From: Erythrobacteraceae bacterium CCH12-C2
GTDB lineage: Bacteria; Pseudomonadota; Alphaproteobacteria; Sphingomonadales; Sphingomonadaceae
Length of the DNA stretch: 64,000 nt
Reading direction: 5' to 3'
Assembly: GCA_001556995.1 (NCBI GenBank)
Contig: LSKF01000120.1
Coordinates: 53,536 to 117,535 of the forward strand
Shown: positions 33,696-44,912 of the stretch, piece by piece
How the letters are laid out: each line of letters starts with the position of its first letter
Numbering within the stretch: the stretch's first letter is position 1
Notes under the pieces: generated by a model
Told to the model about the DNA's origin: nothing
The model's database searches: none
What the model saw: only the letters and a program-made list of their open reading frames with translations
Position numbers and translations under genes: made by a program

Positions 33696-34568
33696 ATGTT
33701 GGCGCGCGCCTCGCTCAGTGTTTCGCTCAATGCCCTGCGCGTTTTCGAAGCAGTGGTGCGGCTCGGTGGGGTGACTCCAGCTGCCGCCGAACTGGGGCTG
33801 ACCGCGTCTGCGATCAGTCATCAGCTCAGGACCCTGGACGCCGCGATGGCCCTGCCGGTGCTCCGGCGCGAGGGGAGAAGGGCTGTGCCGACGATGCAGG
33901 GTGCAAAGCTCGCCGCACAGCTGAGCGCCGCCTTCGCTGTGATCGACGATGCCATCGACGAAGTCCGCAGCGCGCGACAAGTAATGACGATTAGCGCCTA
34001 TGACAGCTTCGCAGTCAACTGGCTGCTGCCACGCCTTGCCCGCTTTACCGAGTCCCGGCCCGAGATCGACGTCCGCCTGGCGACCTCGCCGCGGTTGCTT
34101 GATCTCGAGCGCGAGCGGATCGATTGCGCGATCCGGCTCGGCCCTGGCGGCTGGCCGGGCCTTGATGCGCATTTGCTGGTGCCGCAGTATTTCGGCCCGC
34201 TGGTGCGCCGCGACCGGGCTGAGGGGGCGCCAGTCCCGCGCATCGTATGGGTCGGGTGCGAAGATGATTGGGACCCTTGGCCACAATGGGACCAGGGCGG
34301 GCAGGAAATCAGGGTGATGTCGCGCGAGCTGGTGATCGGGGCGGTGATGGCGGGGACAGGCATGGGTGTGCTCGATCTGATCCTTATGTCCGACCGGATC
34401 GCCAACGGCGAGGTCGTTGTTTCGGGCCCGCGCCATGCCTCCTCGTGGAGCTATTATCTCGCGATTCCCGCCGGACGCCGGTCACCTCCCCACGTCAAAG
34501 CCTTTGCCGATTGGGTGCGCGACGAAATGGGTCGCACCGAGCGCTTCCTGAATGAGAATGTAGGGTGA
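33696..34568 (+). CDS. LysR-family (GcvA-type) transcriptional regulator
   Basis: A 290-residue regulator. The N-terminal helix-turn-helix (SLNALRVFEAVVRLGGVTPAAAELGLTASAISHQLRTLD, about 10-48) is GcvA-like. The effector domain runs from about 90 and includes SRELVIGAVMAGTGMGVLDLIL. The ATG at 33696 follows GAGGAAA; an in-frame start at 33600 would add 32 residues that run into the shared promoter with the TonB receptor. The divergent receptor gene is the likely target. Confidence 0.9.
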   Translation: MLARASLSVSLNALRVFEAVVRLGGVTPAAAELGLTASAISHQLRTLDAAMALPVLRREGRRAVPTMQGAKLAAQLSAAFAVIDDAIDEVRSARQVMTISAYDSFAVNWLLPRLARFTESRPEIDVRLATSPRLLDLERERIDCAIRLGPGGWPGLDAHLLVPQYFGPLVRRDRAEGAPVPRIVWVGCEDDWDPWPQWDQGGQEIRVMSRELVIGAVMAGTGMGVLDLILMSDRIANGEVVVSGPRHASSWSYYLAIPAGRRSPPHVKAFADWVRDEMGRTERFLNENVG

Positions 34569-34787
34569 CGGCTACTGTTGCATCCAGCCATTGATCCGCA
34601 GCGCCATGCTATCCGGCGCTCGCGGGATTTTGTGCGACAACAGCCAAGACCGCCATGACGAAGGCTTGGCCCCGGGAGGCTTTACCCAATCCCAATTACT
34701 TGAATGAGGTCGAAAGCTGCATGGTCGCTTTCGGGACGCGAGCGGCACAAGTGGGCCTTGTGGCGCGTCGTGAGGGCAAACCCCCAC

Positions 34788-35498
34788 TCACCCCGCCATT
34801 ACATCCTCCAGCGGCACATCCATGATCGGATAGCGCCGCCACTCTGCCCAGTCATAGTGCCACCATTCGTTGGCGAGCGGCACGAAGCCTTCGGCCACCA
34901 TCCAATCCTCCAGCATCCGGCTCGCGGCGACGGCCTCGGCAGGGGCATTGGTGTTGCTGCGATAGGCAGCCGGGGTGAAATCGTCATAGGGGCTGGGCAT
35001 CACCACCTCCACGCCCTGCCGGTGCAGCGAGAGATCGACCGAACACCCGCGATTGTGGCGCGATCCGGTCGCCGGGGTGGCGACGAACTCGCGCTTGTCG
35101 GGCGGGGTCTGGTCCCACATCGCCTTGGTGATGCGCCAGGGGCGATAGGCGTCGAAGATGACGAGGCCATACCTTTCAGCCTCAGCGCGGGTCTGCACTC
35201 GGGACAGCGCCTCGGCCACCGGACGTTGCAGCACGGCGCGGGCGACCGGATAGAGCACTCGGCCCATGAAGTTGGCCGGGGTCGCATAGCGGATGTCGAA
35301 CCGCAGGCGCGGATCGAAGCGCGCAAGGTCAACCAGATCGCTGCGGGCGGTTGCGGCGGGGTCGACTGGCAGGGTCAGCGCGTTGTCCGCCCGCGTGACA
35401 CATCCGCCCAGCCAGCCTGACAGACCCACCGTGCCAAGCCCACGCAGCACGGTGCGGCGGGTGGCCAGCGAGGTGGGGGTTGAGGGTGTCTTGTGCAT
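34788..35498 (-). CDS. D-Ala-D-Ala dipeptidase (VanX/DdpX family), predicted lipoprotein
   Basis: A 236-residue zinc dipeptidase. The metal site is complete: Ser146-x-His148-x-x-Gly151 and Asp155, then Glu211-Trp-Trp-His214. Arg119 in DAYRP is the transition-state residue. The N-terminus has a twin-arginine-like stretch (TRRTVLRG) and a lipobox-like LGGC with Cys33, so it is probably an exported lipoprotein. Outside resistance clusters such enzymes recycle or scavenge cell-wall D-Ala-D-Ala; there are no vanA or vanH partners here. AAGGA lies before the ATG. Confidence 0.9.
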   Translation of the reverse strand: MHKTPSTPTSLATRRTVLRGLGTVGLSGWLGGCVTRADNALTLPVDPAATARSDLVDLARFDPRLRFDIRYATPANFMGRVLYPVARAVLQRPVAEALSRVQTRAEAERYGLVIFDAYRPWRITKAMWDQTPPDKREFVATPATGSRHNRGCSVDLSLHRQGVEVVMPSPYDDFTPAAYRSNTNAPAEAVAASRMLEDWMVAEGFVPLANEWWHYDWAEWRRYPIMDVPLEDVMAG

Positions 35499-35670
35499 TC
35501 ACGGTCCTTCCATCATGCCTCAGCGTAACCGATTGCTGTCTGATGCCGAATGGCGAGAAACGCTTTTTGTGGCGTTGCGGATCATTTTCACCATCCGATC
35601 GGGATACCAAACGGAAAACCCGCGTTAGGGTCTTGTGGCGTCCGCGCGATCCGTTAGTCTGAGGCACGAT

Positions 35671-36084
35671 ATGAAGGAATTCTTCCAGCACGCTGCCACC
35701 ACCGACGGAGTCACCGTCCGGGTCGCTGTGAACTATCTCCCGGAACAGTCCCACCCGGAAGCGGGCAAGTGGTTCTGGGTCTATCACATTCGCATCGAGA
35801 ACGGCTCGCACGAGAGCTTGCGTCTGCGCACCCGGCACTGGCGCATCACCGATGGGCGCGGGATGGTGAACCATGTCGATGGAGAAGGCGTGGTGGGCGA
35901 ACAGCCGCTGCTCGCGCCGGGGCAGAGCCATGACTATGTCTCGGGCTGCCCGCTGACGACGCCGTTCGGCTCGATGGAGGGGTTCTACACCTTCCAGCGC
36001 TCGGATGGCTCGCCGACTGAAGTGCGCATTCCCTTCTTCCCGCTCGCCGCGCCCGAGACTGCGGAAGGCCGCGCGCGCCGCTGA
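35671..36084 (+). CDS. apaG: ApaG family protein
   Basis: A 137-residue DUF525 (ApaG) protein with a fibronectin-III-like beta fold. Recognisable are VRVAVNYLPEQSHPEAGKWFWVYHIRIENGS, the central VDGEGVVGEQPLLAPG, and the near-universal SGCPLTTPFGSMEGFY. The family is linked to Co2+/Mg2+ homeostasis and pyrophosphate binding, but the mechanism is unsettled. The ATG at 35671 follows GAGGC. It is followed by a LysR-type gene 39 bases on. Confidence 0.92.
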   Translation: MKEFFQHAATTDGVTVRVAVNYLPEQSHPEAGKWFWVYHIRIENGSHESLRLRTRHWRITDGRGMVNHVDGEGVVGEQPLLAPGQSHDYVSGCPLTTPFGSMEGFYTFQRSDGSPTEVRIPFFPLAAPETAEGRARR

Positions 36085-36123
36085 GGCTTGCAGAGGGGCG
36101 GCGGCCCGCCTAATCAGCCGCTT

Positions 36124-36924
36124 GTGAAGCGCACGCATCTCCCCCTCAACGCCCTGCGCGTGTTCGACGCCGCCGCGCGGCACCTTTCCTTCACCCGCGC
36201 TGCGGACGAGCTGGCCGTAACCCCCGCCGCCGTAGGCCAGCAGATCCGCGCGCTTGAGGACGTGCTCGGCGTCGTCCTGTTCCGCCGCACGCCCAAGGGG
36301 CTGGAATTGACGCCCGAGGCCGAGGCGGGGCTCGATCCCTTGCGCGAAGGCTTCCTCCGCTTCGAGGAGAGCGTCGCCGCGATGCAGGCGGGGCAGGCCT
36401 CGGACCGCTACACCATCGCCGCACCGCGCGAGTTCTTCGCCGAATGGCTCGCCCCGCGCCTTGCCCGGTTCCAGGCCGAGACCGCAGGCATCCAGTACAT
36501 CCTCTCCCCCGACGAGCACGCCGATTTCACCGAGGCGAACCTTGACCTCGCGATCCGGCTGGTCGACGGGCCGGGCGAGCTTGAGGGCGTCCAGCTTGCC
36601 CCGGCGACCCGCGTCACCGTCGCCGCGCCGACGATCCTGCCGAGCGCGGCGGATCGCTGGATCGACTGGCCCGGCGCGCCTTTGCCCGAGGGCACCAACC
36701 CCTGCATCCGCGCCGGCTCCCCCGGACAGGCGCTCGCCTCGGCGCTCGGAGGGATGGGCCGCACGATCCTGCCGCTGGCGCTGGCTGAGGCTGCGGTGGC
36801 GCGCGGCGCGCTCACCGTGCTCGAAGGCCCCGAACCCGCCCGCCGCGCCTATTGGCTCCTCGCCCCCGCGCCGCAATGGCGATCGAAGAAGGTGCGCGCG
36901 CTGGTGGCGTTTTTGTCCGCCTAA
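36124..36924 (+). CDS. GcvA-type LysR transcriptional regulator
   Basis: A 266-residue LysR regulator. The helix-turn-helix (LPLNALRVFDAAARHLSFTRAADELAVTPAAVGQQIRALE, about 6-45) is followed by an effector domain of about 175 residues. The GTG at 36124 is preferred; an in-frame TTG at 36088 would add 12 Pro/Gly-rich residues. The effector domain is somewhat short. Its last codons and stop are within the first copy of an exact 27-bp direct repeat. Target genes are not evident. Confidence 0.88.
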   Translation: MKRTHLPLNALRVFDAAARHLSFTRAADELAVTPAAVGQQIRALEDVLGVVLFRRTPKGLELTPEAEAGLDPLREGFLRFEESVAAMQAGQASDRYTIAAPREFFAEWLAPRLARFQAETAGIQYILSPDEHADFTEANLDLAIRLVDGPGELEGVQLAPATRVTVAAPTILPSAADRWIDWPGAPLPEGTNPCIRAGSPGQALASALGGMGRTILPLALAEAAVARGALTVLEGPEPARRAYWLLAPAPQWRSKKVRALVAFLSA

Positions 36925-36966
36925 CGCTGCGCTGCTTGAGGCGTTTTTGTCCGCCTAACGCTGCGC
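36906..36966. repeat. Exact 27-bp direct duplication at a gene end
   Basis: The 27 bases at 36906-36932 recur exactly at 36940-36966 after a seven-base spacer. The first copy contains the LysR stop codon, so the duplication left the protein intact. It looks like a recent local slippage event. Confidence 0.9.
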
Positions 36967-36970
36967 CGCG

Positions 36971-37777
36971 TTACAGCAGGTCGGGTTTGATCCCGAACTG
37001 TGCCGGGTCTTCCTGCGGCCAGCGGCCCTCGGCCTTCAGCTGTTCGGCCCGCGCCTTGAACGCCGGGTCATTCAGGTCGATCCCCATCGCCTCCAGCCGC
37101 GCCTCCCACAGCTTGGTGAAGCCCTTGTACCAGCGGGCGACCATCACGTGGATGTGCTTGAGCCGCTTCGCCTCCGCGACCGGATCATTGGCGATCCGCC
37201 GCTGCTCCGCCGCATAGGCCGCCGCGACCTTCTCATAGAGCGGGTGTCCCAGCCCCACTTCCTTCTGCTGGTTATAGCGGTGGGGGAGGCGGTTGCGCAG
37301 GAAGAACATCACGAGGGCCTCGTTATGCCGCCGCTCCACCCCCACGACCTTGCCGCCGTGGAGGATCGGCTTCTCCTCGCCGGTGATCGCGCGGGCGAGG
37401 GCGCAGTCCTCCAGCCGGCTCACCCCCCGATCCAGCGCCGCATCCCACGCTGCGCGAAAGCCCTCCGCCCCAGGCCGCTGGCGCAGCTTGTAGAGCGCCT
37501 CCATGCTCTTGCCGACATGGCGCGCGGCGTGGCTGACGATGCCGGTGGCGGCGAGCTGGGCGATGAAGGCGCGCTGCACATCGGGCGTAATCGAGTTCGA
37601 CCGCGCCGCGACGTGGGGCACGGGCATGAAGCCGAGCAGCGGATCATCGGGCGCGGGCGGCGCGAGTTCGAAGGCAACGGCCGAGGTCGCCTGCCGCGGG
37701 ACCTTGCGCTTGTTGCGGACAACGGGGCGAGCCGGATCGCGGGACGGGCGAGGGGGCGAGGAGAGGCGCTTGGTCAT
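36971..37777 (-). CDS. Terminase-small-subunit-like DNA-binding protein of unknown function
   Basis: A 268-residue basic protein with a Lys/Arg/Pro-rich start. A helical segment (RAFIAQLAATGIVSHAARHVGKSMEALYKLRQRPGAEGFRAAW, about 65-107) looks like a helix-turn-helix of the kind found in phage small terminases and transposase-like repressors. The rest (EKPILHGGKVVGVERRHNEALVMFFLRNRLPHRY) is conserved-looking but not assigned to a family I know. The ATG at 37777 lacks a good ribosome site; a longer frame to 38005 is Ser/Pro-rich and unlikely. It lies next to the restriction-modification island. Confidence 0.65.
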   Translation of the reverse strand: MTKRLSSPPRPSRDPARPVVRNKRKVPRQATSAVAFELAPPAPDDPLLGFMPVPHVAARSNSITPDVQRAFIAQLAATGIVSHAARHVGKSMEALYKLRQRPGAEGFRAAWDAALDRGVSRLEDCALARAITGEEKPILHGGKVVGVERRHNEALVMFFLRNRLPHRYNQQKEVGLGHPLYEKVAAAYAAEQRRIANDPVAEAKRLKHIHVMVARWYKGFTKLWEARLEAMGIDLNDPAFKARAEQLKAEGRWPQEDPAQFGIKPDLL

Positions 37778-38029
37778 AACGCGGGGAGAGATTGCACAGA
37801 TTTTCCGAGTAGGAAATTCTCGCCCTGCCGGTGGCGAGAGGGTGGCGTTACGGGGCGACCTCAATCGCGTGGAGCAGTGGGCAGAGCCGGGTGCGACGGT
37901 CCTCGGCAGGGCCACAGAAGGTGACTCGGGGAGACGTCCCTCGCACGTTCCAGATTGTTCAGGACAGTCTTTGATCGATTGGCGGCTAGGGAAAACTAGC
38001 CCCATATCGGACCCGTTGGGTTTCTTTTG

Positions 38030-39232
38030 ATGTTCGATGCAGGCTATGTGGCAAACATGGCAGGCAAGCTAAACGTTGTTGATTTGTTCTCAGGTGCAGG
38101 TGGAATGTCCTTTGGCTTCCACGCTCACGGAGCATTTGACCTTGTTGCCGCTGCCGATGCTGAGATCGGCAAGCCGACTGCGGGTATTGGAAGTTTGCAA
38201 TGCAATCGGACCTACTCGGCTAACATCGGGATCACACCGAAAAACATCGACTTATCCGCCGTCGTCGCTAGTGACCTTCGTGAAATGTTGAACCTTGATG
38301 GGGTCAAGGTGAACGTTTTGAGCGTCTGCCCCCCGTGCACAGGATTCTCGCGGACTAATCCAGACAATCACCTTCGGGACGATCCGAGAAACAGTTTGGT
38401 TTCTAAAGCCGCAGATTTTGCTTTGGAACTGGATGCTGATGTAGTTGTGATGGAGAACGCTCGAGAATTAATTAGAGGAAATTTTACACACCACTATCGA
38501 GCACTTAGGGAAAAGTTAGAAGACAGTGGATACAATGTATTCGGAAGAAATTATTTTCTTTCCAGATTTGGGCTACCACAGCGTCGTGAGCGTGCAATTA
38601 TAATTGCTGTCAAGGAAAAATACCCCCTCTATACGCTCGAAAGTATGTGGGATGGTTGGTCAGTGGCAACGAATGCCTTGACTGTGAGGCGAGCTATTGA
38701 AACTGCACATAGCTTAGAGACTGCCGATCATCGTCATCCAAAGTTTTCATCAGAAGCGGTTGCCCATCGGCTTGCAGCCATTCCCAAAGATGGCGGTTCT
38801 TGGATTGACCTCCTGAAACACCCTCGGGTTGATTCCCTCCTGACAAACTCCATGAAGCGCATCGCGTCCGCGGGCAAGCTGGGGTCTTATCCTGACGTTT
38901 ATGGGCGAATGGCATGGGATCGCCCTGCCCCCACGATTAAGCGCGAATGCGCGCACATTGGGAATGGACGCTACGCGCATCCGGAAGAGGATCGGCTTTG
39001 CAGTCTCGCTGAGATGGCCGTGATGAACGGCTTCCCCGCCAACTACAATTTCCCTGACACTTCTCTGTCAAACGCTTACCGCCACGTTGGCGATGCAGTG
39101 CCCCCGTTGGTGTCTTACCAAATCGCTCACCTCACCAAGTGGATCTTGACCAACGAGCAGCCGGGTATGCAAGAGCTTGTTTTGCCTTATACATCGCTCA
39201 AATCTGGAGATTTGATTCGCGAGGCGGCATAG
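38030..39232 (+). CDS. DNA (cytosine-5-)-methyltransferase of a type II RM system
   Basis: A 400-residue C5-cytosine methyltransferase. Motif I is DLFSGAGGMSFGF at 18-30; motif IV has the catalytic Cys103 in CPPCTGFS; motif VI is ENA at 141-143; motif VIII is QRRER at 183-187; motif X is YRHVGDAVPPLV near the C-terminus. The target recognition domain is about 230-320. The ATG at 38030 or an in-frame ATG nine codons later (38057) could be the start. Its stop overlaps the endonuclease start. The DNA here is AT-richer than its neighbours, so it was probably acquired laterally. Confidence 0.95.
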   Translation: MFDAGYVANMAGKLNVVDLFSGAGGMSFGFHAHGAFDLVAAADAEIGKPTAGIGSLQCNRTYSANIGITPKNIDLSAVVASDLREMLNLDGVKVNVLSVCPPCTGFSRTNPDNHLRDDPRNSLVSKAADFALELDADVVVMENARELIRGNFTHHYRALREKLEDSGYNVFGRNYFLSRFGLPQRRERAIIIAVKEKYPLYTLESMWDGWSVATNALTVRRAIETAHSLETADHRHPKFSSEAVAHRLAAIPKDGGSWIDLLKHPRVDSLLTNSMKRIASAGKLGSYPDVYGRMAWDRPAPTIKRECAHIGNGRYAHPEEDRLCSLAEMAVMNGFPANYNFPDTSLSNAYRHVGDAVPPLVSYQIAHLTKWILTNEQPGMQELVLPYTSLKSGDLIREAA

Positions 39233-39936
39233 TGGTGCTGACACCTAGTGAGACCCGTCATGTAAACGAACTGCTTGCGGCGCTTCGTGGCCCATGTTTT
39301 GAAGTGTTCGACCCCAGCTTGGGGTTCTCACAAGCTTTTGCGGATGATTTCCGCGCGAGCCTAATGATCCATCATTATTATCTTAGAGCGACTCTAGGTA
39401 CGAACTTTTTCGAGTCAGCGTTCCTAAAGGCAGTAACGGCGGCAGGCCATACAGTAAGCTCGGCGCCGGACGGTGGACGCTTCTGGGACGTTGAGATCGA
39501 TGGTAAAAAGGTCAGCTTGAAGTCCTCAGCAGCAAAGGACATGAGGCGCGACACATTGCATATCTCAAAACTTTGTGAAGCTGCATGGATACAAGATATG
39601 CGTAGTGCTGCTCAACGAGAGCAGCAAACAAAGGCTCTATTTGAAGATTACACAAACCTAGTCGACAACATCATTCAGCTGAGATTCTTCAAGAAGACAG
39701 CCATCTATGAGTTGGTGCAAATCCCATGCAAACTGCTTCGGCAGGTGTTGGAAGTTCCGCGCGCCAACTTCTCTGCGGATGGACCACGCATTGGAATTCC
39801 AGTCGGCAAGGACCCGCCAGACTTTACGCTGAATCTCGACCGTTCGGATGCAAAGATTACGCTCACAAACATTAACAAGCGCGTTTGCCAGGTGGTTGGG
39901 CATTGGAAACTTGACCCCCACCCCAAACCCGCCTAA
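39232..39936 (+). CDS. Probable type II restriction endonuclease
   Basis: A 234-residue protein directly after the methyltransferase, overlapping it by one base (GTG start at 39232, with GAGGCGG upstream; GTG at 39235 is also possible). A PD-(D/E)XK-like active site can be read as Glu61 (FFESAFLKA), Asp86 (FWDVEIDG) and Ser95-Leu-Lys97 (VSLKSS), spaced as in this nuclease superfamily. I do not recognise its specificity. Position and motif together make an endonuclease the best call. Low GC supports transfer of the pair as a unit. Confidence 0.78.
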   Translation: MVLTPSETRHVNELLAALRGPCFEVFDPSLGFSQAFADDFRASLMIHHYYLRATLGTNFFESAFLKAVTAAGHTVSSAPDGGRFWDVEIDGKKVSLKSSAAKDMRRDTLHISKLCEAAWIQDMRSAAQREQQTKALFEDYTNLVDNIIQLRFFKKTAIYELVQIPCKLLRQVLEVPRANFSADGPRIGIPVGKDPPDFTLNLDRSDAKITLTNINKRVCQVVGHWKLDPHPKPA

Positions 39937-40070
39937 GGGCGCGCATCCTCTGGGGGGCTTGCCCTTCGGATAGAGCTGAACATTGGCGGCCTCGTCCTTT
40001 TCCAAGGGCAGTCGTCAAAGTAACCCGGTGGCCGAAGGGCCGTTCGATTGGGTGGAGCGTTTCGGCCTGA

Positions 40071-40088
40071 CCTTGCCGCGAGGCAAGG
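40071..40088. promoter_or_regulatory. GNRA-loop hairpin upstream of rpsL
   Basis: CCTTGCC and GGCAAGG form a perfect 7-bp stem capped by GCGA, 135 bases before rpsL. It may be a leader structure of the str operon or the end of an upstream transcript. Confidence 0.4.
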
Positions 40089-40118
40089 GTGTTCGCGTTG
40101 CCAAGCGTAGCGCGTGCC

Positions 40119-40148
40119 GCCCTCGGTCTCAGCTTTCGCTGGGATGAC
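40119..40148. repeat. REP-like palindrome upstream of rpsL
   Basis: GGTCTCAGCTTTCGCTGGGATGACGG-like unit of the dispersed palindrome family, one degenerate arm only. It lies 75 bases before the rpsL start. Confidence 0.7.
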
Positions 40149-40222
40149 GGGTTTGGGCAAATCCTCCCCTCTCACATCGTCCGGTTCCGGTGTCGCCATC
40201 AACATGGTGAAGTGAGAACTTA

Positions 40223-40594
40223 ATGCCGACGATCAACCAGCTGGTCCGCAAGGGCCGCGTTCCGCAGAAGGCCAAGTCCAAGGTCCCTGCGATGGAGCAG
40301 AACCCGCAGAAGCGCGGCGTTTGCACCCGCGTCTACACGACGACCCCGAAGAAGCCGAACTCGGCGCTGCGCAAGGTGGCCAAGGTGCGCCTGACCAACC
40401 AGCGCGAAGTCATCAGCTACATCCCGGGCGAAGGCCACAACCTGCAGGAGCACAGCGTCGTGCTGATCCGCGGCGGGCGTGTGCGCGACCTTCCCGGCGT
40501 GCGCTATCACGTGCTGCGCGGCGTGCTCGACACGCAGGGCGTGAAGGACCGCAAGCAGTCGCGTTCGAAGTACGGCGCCAAGCGTCCGAAGTGA
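40223..40594 (+). CDS. rpsL: 30S ribosomal protein S12
   Basis: A 123-residue S12, first gene of the str operon. The decoding-centre signatures [18 protein letters not shown] and [28 protein letters not shown] are complete. The lysine residues whose change gives streptomycin resistance appear unaltered (TPKKPNS, RVRDLPG). An AAGTGAGAAC stretch is the only ribosome-site candidate. The gap to rpsG (189 bases) contains a hairpin and a palindromic repeat, longer than usual. Confidence 0.98.
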   Translation: MPTINQLVRKGRVPQKAKSKVPAMEQNPQKRGVCTRVYTTTPKKPNSALRKVAKVRLTNQREVISYIPGEGHNLQEHSVVLIRGGRVRDLPGVRYHVLRGVLDTQGVKDRKQSRSKYGAKRPK

Positions 40595-40621
40595 CCTGTC
40601 CGGGGGAGAGGTCATCCTCGA

Positions 40622-40642
40622 AAAATCGCCATCAGCGATTTT
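40622..40642 (+). terminator. Hairpin between rpsL and rpsG
   Basis: AAAATCGC and GCGATTTT pair perfectly around CATCA, nested within a weaker GGGGGAGA/TCTCCC pairing. It may attenuate or mark mRNA processing within the str operon. Confidence 0.45.
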
Positions 40643-40710
40643 ATCGGGGATCTCCCTCCTCCTGCCAGAACGCTTGTTAGGCTGAGTTTTTTTAGACCGA
40701 GTGCACAAGG

Positions 40711-40740
40711 CCCTAGGTCCCAGCTTTCGCTGGGATGACG
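40711..40740. repeat. REP-like palindrome between rpsL and rpsG
   Basis: CCCTAGGTCCCAGC TTTC GCTGGGATGACG-type copy, nearly identical to the 17728-17757 arm. It sits inside the str operon, 44 bases before rpsG. Confidence 0.85.
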
Positions 40741-40783
40741 TTTGAAAAGGTCCCGTGCGCTCTGCTTGTCTGGAGTATTTGCA

Positions 40784-41254
40784 ATGTCACGTCGTCGTCG
40801 TCCCGAAAAGCGGGTCATCCTGCCCGATCCCCAGTACGGGGATCAGATCCTGTCGAAGTTCATGAACAACCTGATGTATGACGGCAAGAAGGCCGTCGCG
40901 GAAGGGATCGTGTACTCGGCGCTCGAAACGATCGAAGCCAAGGCCAAGGCCGATCCGATCCAGCTGTTCCATGATGCGCTCAACAATGTGAAGCCGCAGG
41001 TCGAAGTGCGCAGCCGCCGTGTGGGTGGTGCGACGTACCAGGTGCCGGTCGAGGTGCGCCCCGAGCGTGCTCAGGCGCTGGCGATCCGCTGGCTGATCAC
41101 CGCGGCGCGCGGGCGTCCGGAAACCACGATGGCCGCGCGGCTGTCGGGTGAGCTGATGGATGCGGCCAACAACCGCGGCAACGCGGTCAAGAAGCGCGAA
41201 GACACCCACCGGATGGCCGACGCCAACCGGGCCTTCTCGCACTACCGCTGGTAA
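40784..41254 (+). CDS. rpsG: 30S ribosomal protein S7
   Basis: A 156-residue S7 starting [16 protein letters not shown], with [20 protein letters not shown] in the 16S-binding core. It nucleates assembly of the 30S head. The ATG at 40784 gives the usual length; an upstream in-frame start adds 14 residues that include the repeat-flanking sequence and is rejected. Confidence 0.98.
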   Translation: MSRRRRPEKRVILPDPQYGDQILSKFMNNLMYDGKKAVAEGIVYSALETIEAKAKADPIQLFHDALNNVKPQVEVRSRRVGGATYQVPVEVRPERAQALAIRWLITAARGRPETTMAARLSGELMDAANNRGNAVKKREDTHRMADANRAFSHYRW

Positions 41255-41389
41255 GTGCCCGGCAGGGGAAAGGGCCGCTCGGTATGAAAATCGGGCGGCC
41301 GGTCTTTCCGCTGTCACAAATCCAACTATATGGGGCGGGTGCGCGGCCGTGTTGGGCTGCCCCGCTTCTCCAACCTTAGGGAATTCACC

Positions 41390-43477
<2,088 letters not shown>

Positions 43478-43571
43478 GCTGCGTCAGCAGTCTAGGGGCG
43501 GCGCCTGATTCTGCGGGCGCCCCCGTTCTCCCGCGAACACACATTTTCATCCAAGAAGGTACACCAGAGAT

Positions 43572-44762
43572 ATGGCCAAGGAAAAGTTCCAGCGGAATAA
43601 GCCGCACTGCAACATCGGCACCATCGGTCACGTTGACCATGGCAAGACCACGCTGACGGCTGCGATCACCAAGGTGATGGCCGAAACCTACGGCGGTAGC
43701 GCCGTGGATTTCGCCAACATCGACAAGGCTCCGGAAGAGCGTGAGCGCGGCATCACCATCTCGACCGCGCACGTCGAGTATGAATCGGCTGCCCGTCACT
43801 ACGCGCACGTCGACTGCCCGGGTCACGCTGACTACGTGAAGAACATGATCACCGGTGCCGCCCAGATGGACGGCGCGATCCTGGTGGTGAACGCTGCCGA
43901 CGGCCCGATGCCCCAGACCCGTGAGCACATCCTGCTCGCCCGTCAGGTCGGCGTGCCGGCGCTGGTCGTGTACATGAACAAGGTCGACCAGGTTGACGAC
44001 GAGGAAATCCTCGAGCTGGTCGAACTGGAAGTGCGCGAGCTGCTCTCGTCGTATGACTTCGACGGTGACAATATTCCGATCGTCAAGGGTTCGGCTCTGG
44101 CCGCTCTCGAAGGCCGTGACGACAACATCGGCAAGGACTCGATCATTGCCCTGATCGAAGCCGTTGACGCCTACATCCCGCAGCCCGACCGTCCGGTCGA
44201 CAAGCCGTTCCTGATGCCGATCGAAGACGTGTTCTCGATCTCGGGTCGCGGCACCGTGGTGACCGGCCGTATCGAAACCGGCATCGTCAACGTGGGTGAC
44301 GAAGTCGAAATCGTCGGCATCAAGGACACCCGCAAGACCACCGTCACCGGCGTGGAAATGTTCCGCAAGCTGCTCGATCGCGGTGAAGCTGGCGACAACG
44401 TCGGCGCCCTGATCCGCGGCGTTGCCCGTGAAGAAGTTGAGCGCGGCCAGGTTCTCTGCAAGCCCGGTTCGGTCAAGCCGCACACCGAGTTCAGCGCCGA
44501 AGTCTACGTGCTGTCGAAGGACGAAGGTGGCCGTCACACGCCGTTCTTCGCCAACTACCGCCCGCAGTTCTACTTCCGCACCACCGACGTGACCGGCGAA
44601 GTGATCCTTCCCGAAGGCACCGAAATGGTGATGCCGGGCGACAACGTGACCATCGGCGTCAAGCTGATCGCCCCGATCGCCATGGACGAAGGTCTGCGCT
44701 TCGCGATCCGCGAAGGCGGCCGCACCGTGGGTTCGGGCGTCGTTGCCAAGATCACCAAGTAA
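43572..44762 (+). CDS. tuf: Elongation factor Tu
   Basis: A 396-residue EF-Tu. GHVDHGKTT (about 19-27), [11 protein letters not shown] and NKVDQVDD are the GTPase motifs; the C-terminal domains with [14 protein letters not shown] and [13 protein letters not shown] bind aminoacyl-tRNA. Length and residues are typical. It closes the str operon before a strong terminator. Only one copy is in the window. Confidence 0.98.
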   Translation: MAKEKFQRNKPHCNIGTIGHVDHGKTTLTAAITKVMAETYGGSAVDFANIDKAPEERERGITISTAHVEYESAARHYAHVDCPGHADYVKNMITGAAQMDGAILVVNAADGPMPQTREHILLARQVGVPALVVYMNKVDQVDDEEILELVELEVRELLSSYDFDGDNIPIVKGSALAALEGRDDNIGKDSIIALIEAVDAYIPQPDRPVDKPFLMPIEDVFSISGRGTVVTGRIETGIVNVGDEVEIVGIKDTRKTTVTGVEMFRKLLDRGEAGDNVGALIRGVAREEVERGQVLCKPGSVKPHTEFSAEVYVLSKDEGGRHTPFFANYRPQFYFRTTDVTGEVILPEGTEMVMPGDNVTIGVKLIAPIAMDEGLRFAIREGGRTVGSGVVAKITK

Positions 44763-44799
44763 GCGCGTCGCTGCCTAGCGCAGCAGACTAAGCGATAGA

Positions 44800-44837
44800 G
44801 AGGCCCGGCGCTCATATGAGCTGCCGGGCCTCTTTTT
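44800..44837 (+). terminator. Terminator of the str operon
   Basis: A perfect 10-bp stem (GAGGCCCGGC and its complement) around GCTCATATGAGCT, itself partly self-complementary, is followed by TTTTT. It lies 37 bases after the tuf stop. Confidence 0.93.
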
Positions 44838-44863
44838 GTGTGAGGGCAGGGTGATCACCCGGT

Positions 44864-44901
44864 CCGAAAATACAGTCGTTTAACGGTCATGTAATTTTCG
44901 G
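44864..44901. promoter_or_regulatory. Inverted repeat upstream of the S10 promoter
   Basis: CCGAAAAT (44864-44871) and ATTTTCGG (44894-44901) form an 8-bp inverted repeat separated by 22 bases, ending 11 bases before the predicted -35. It could be a regulator site. Confidence 0.45.
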
Positions 44902-44912
44902 TCTGAGAGCCC

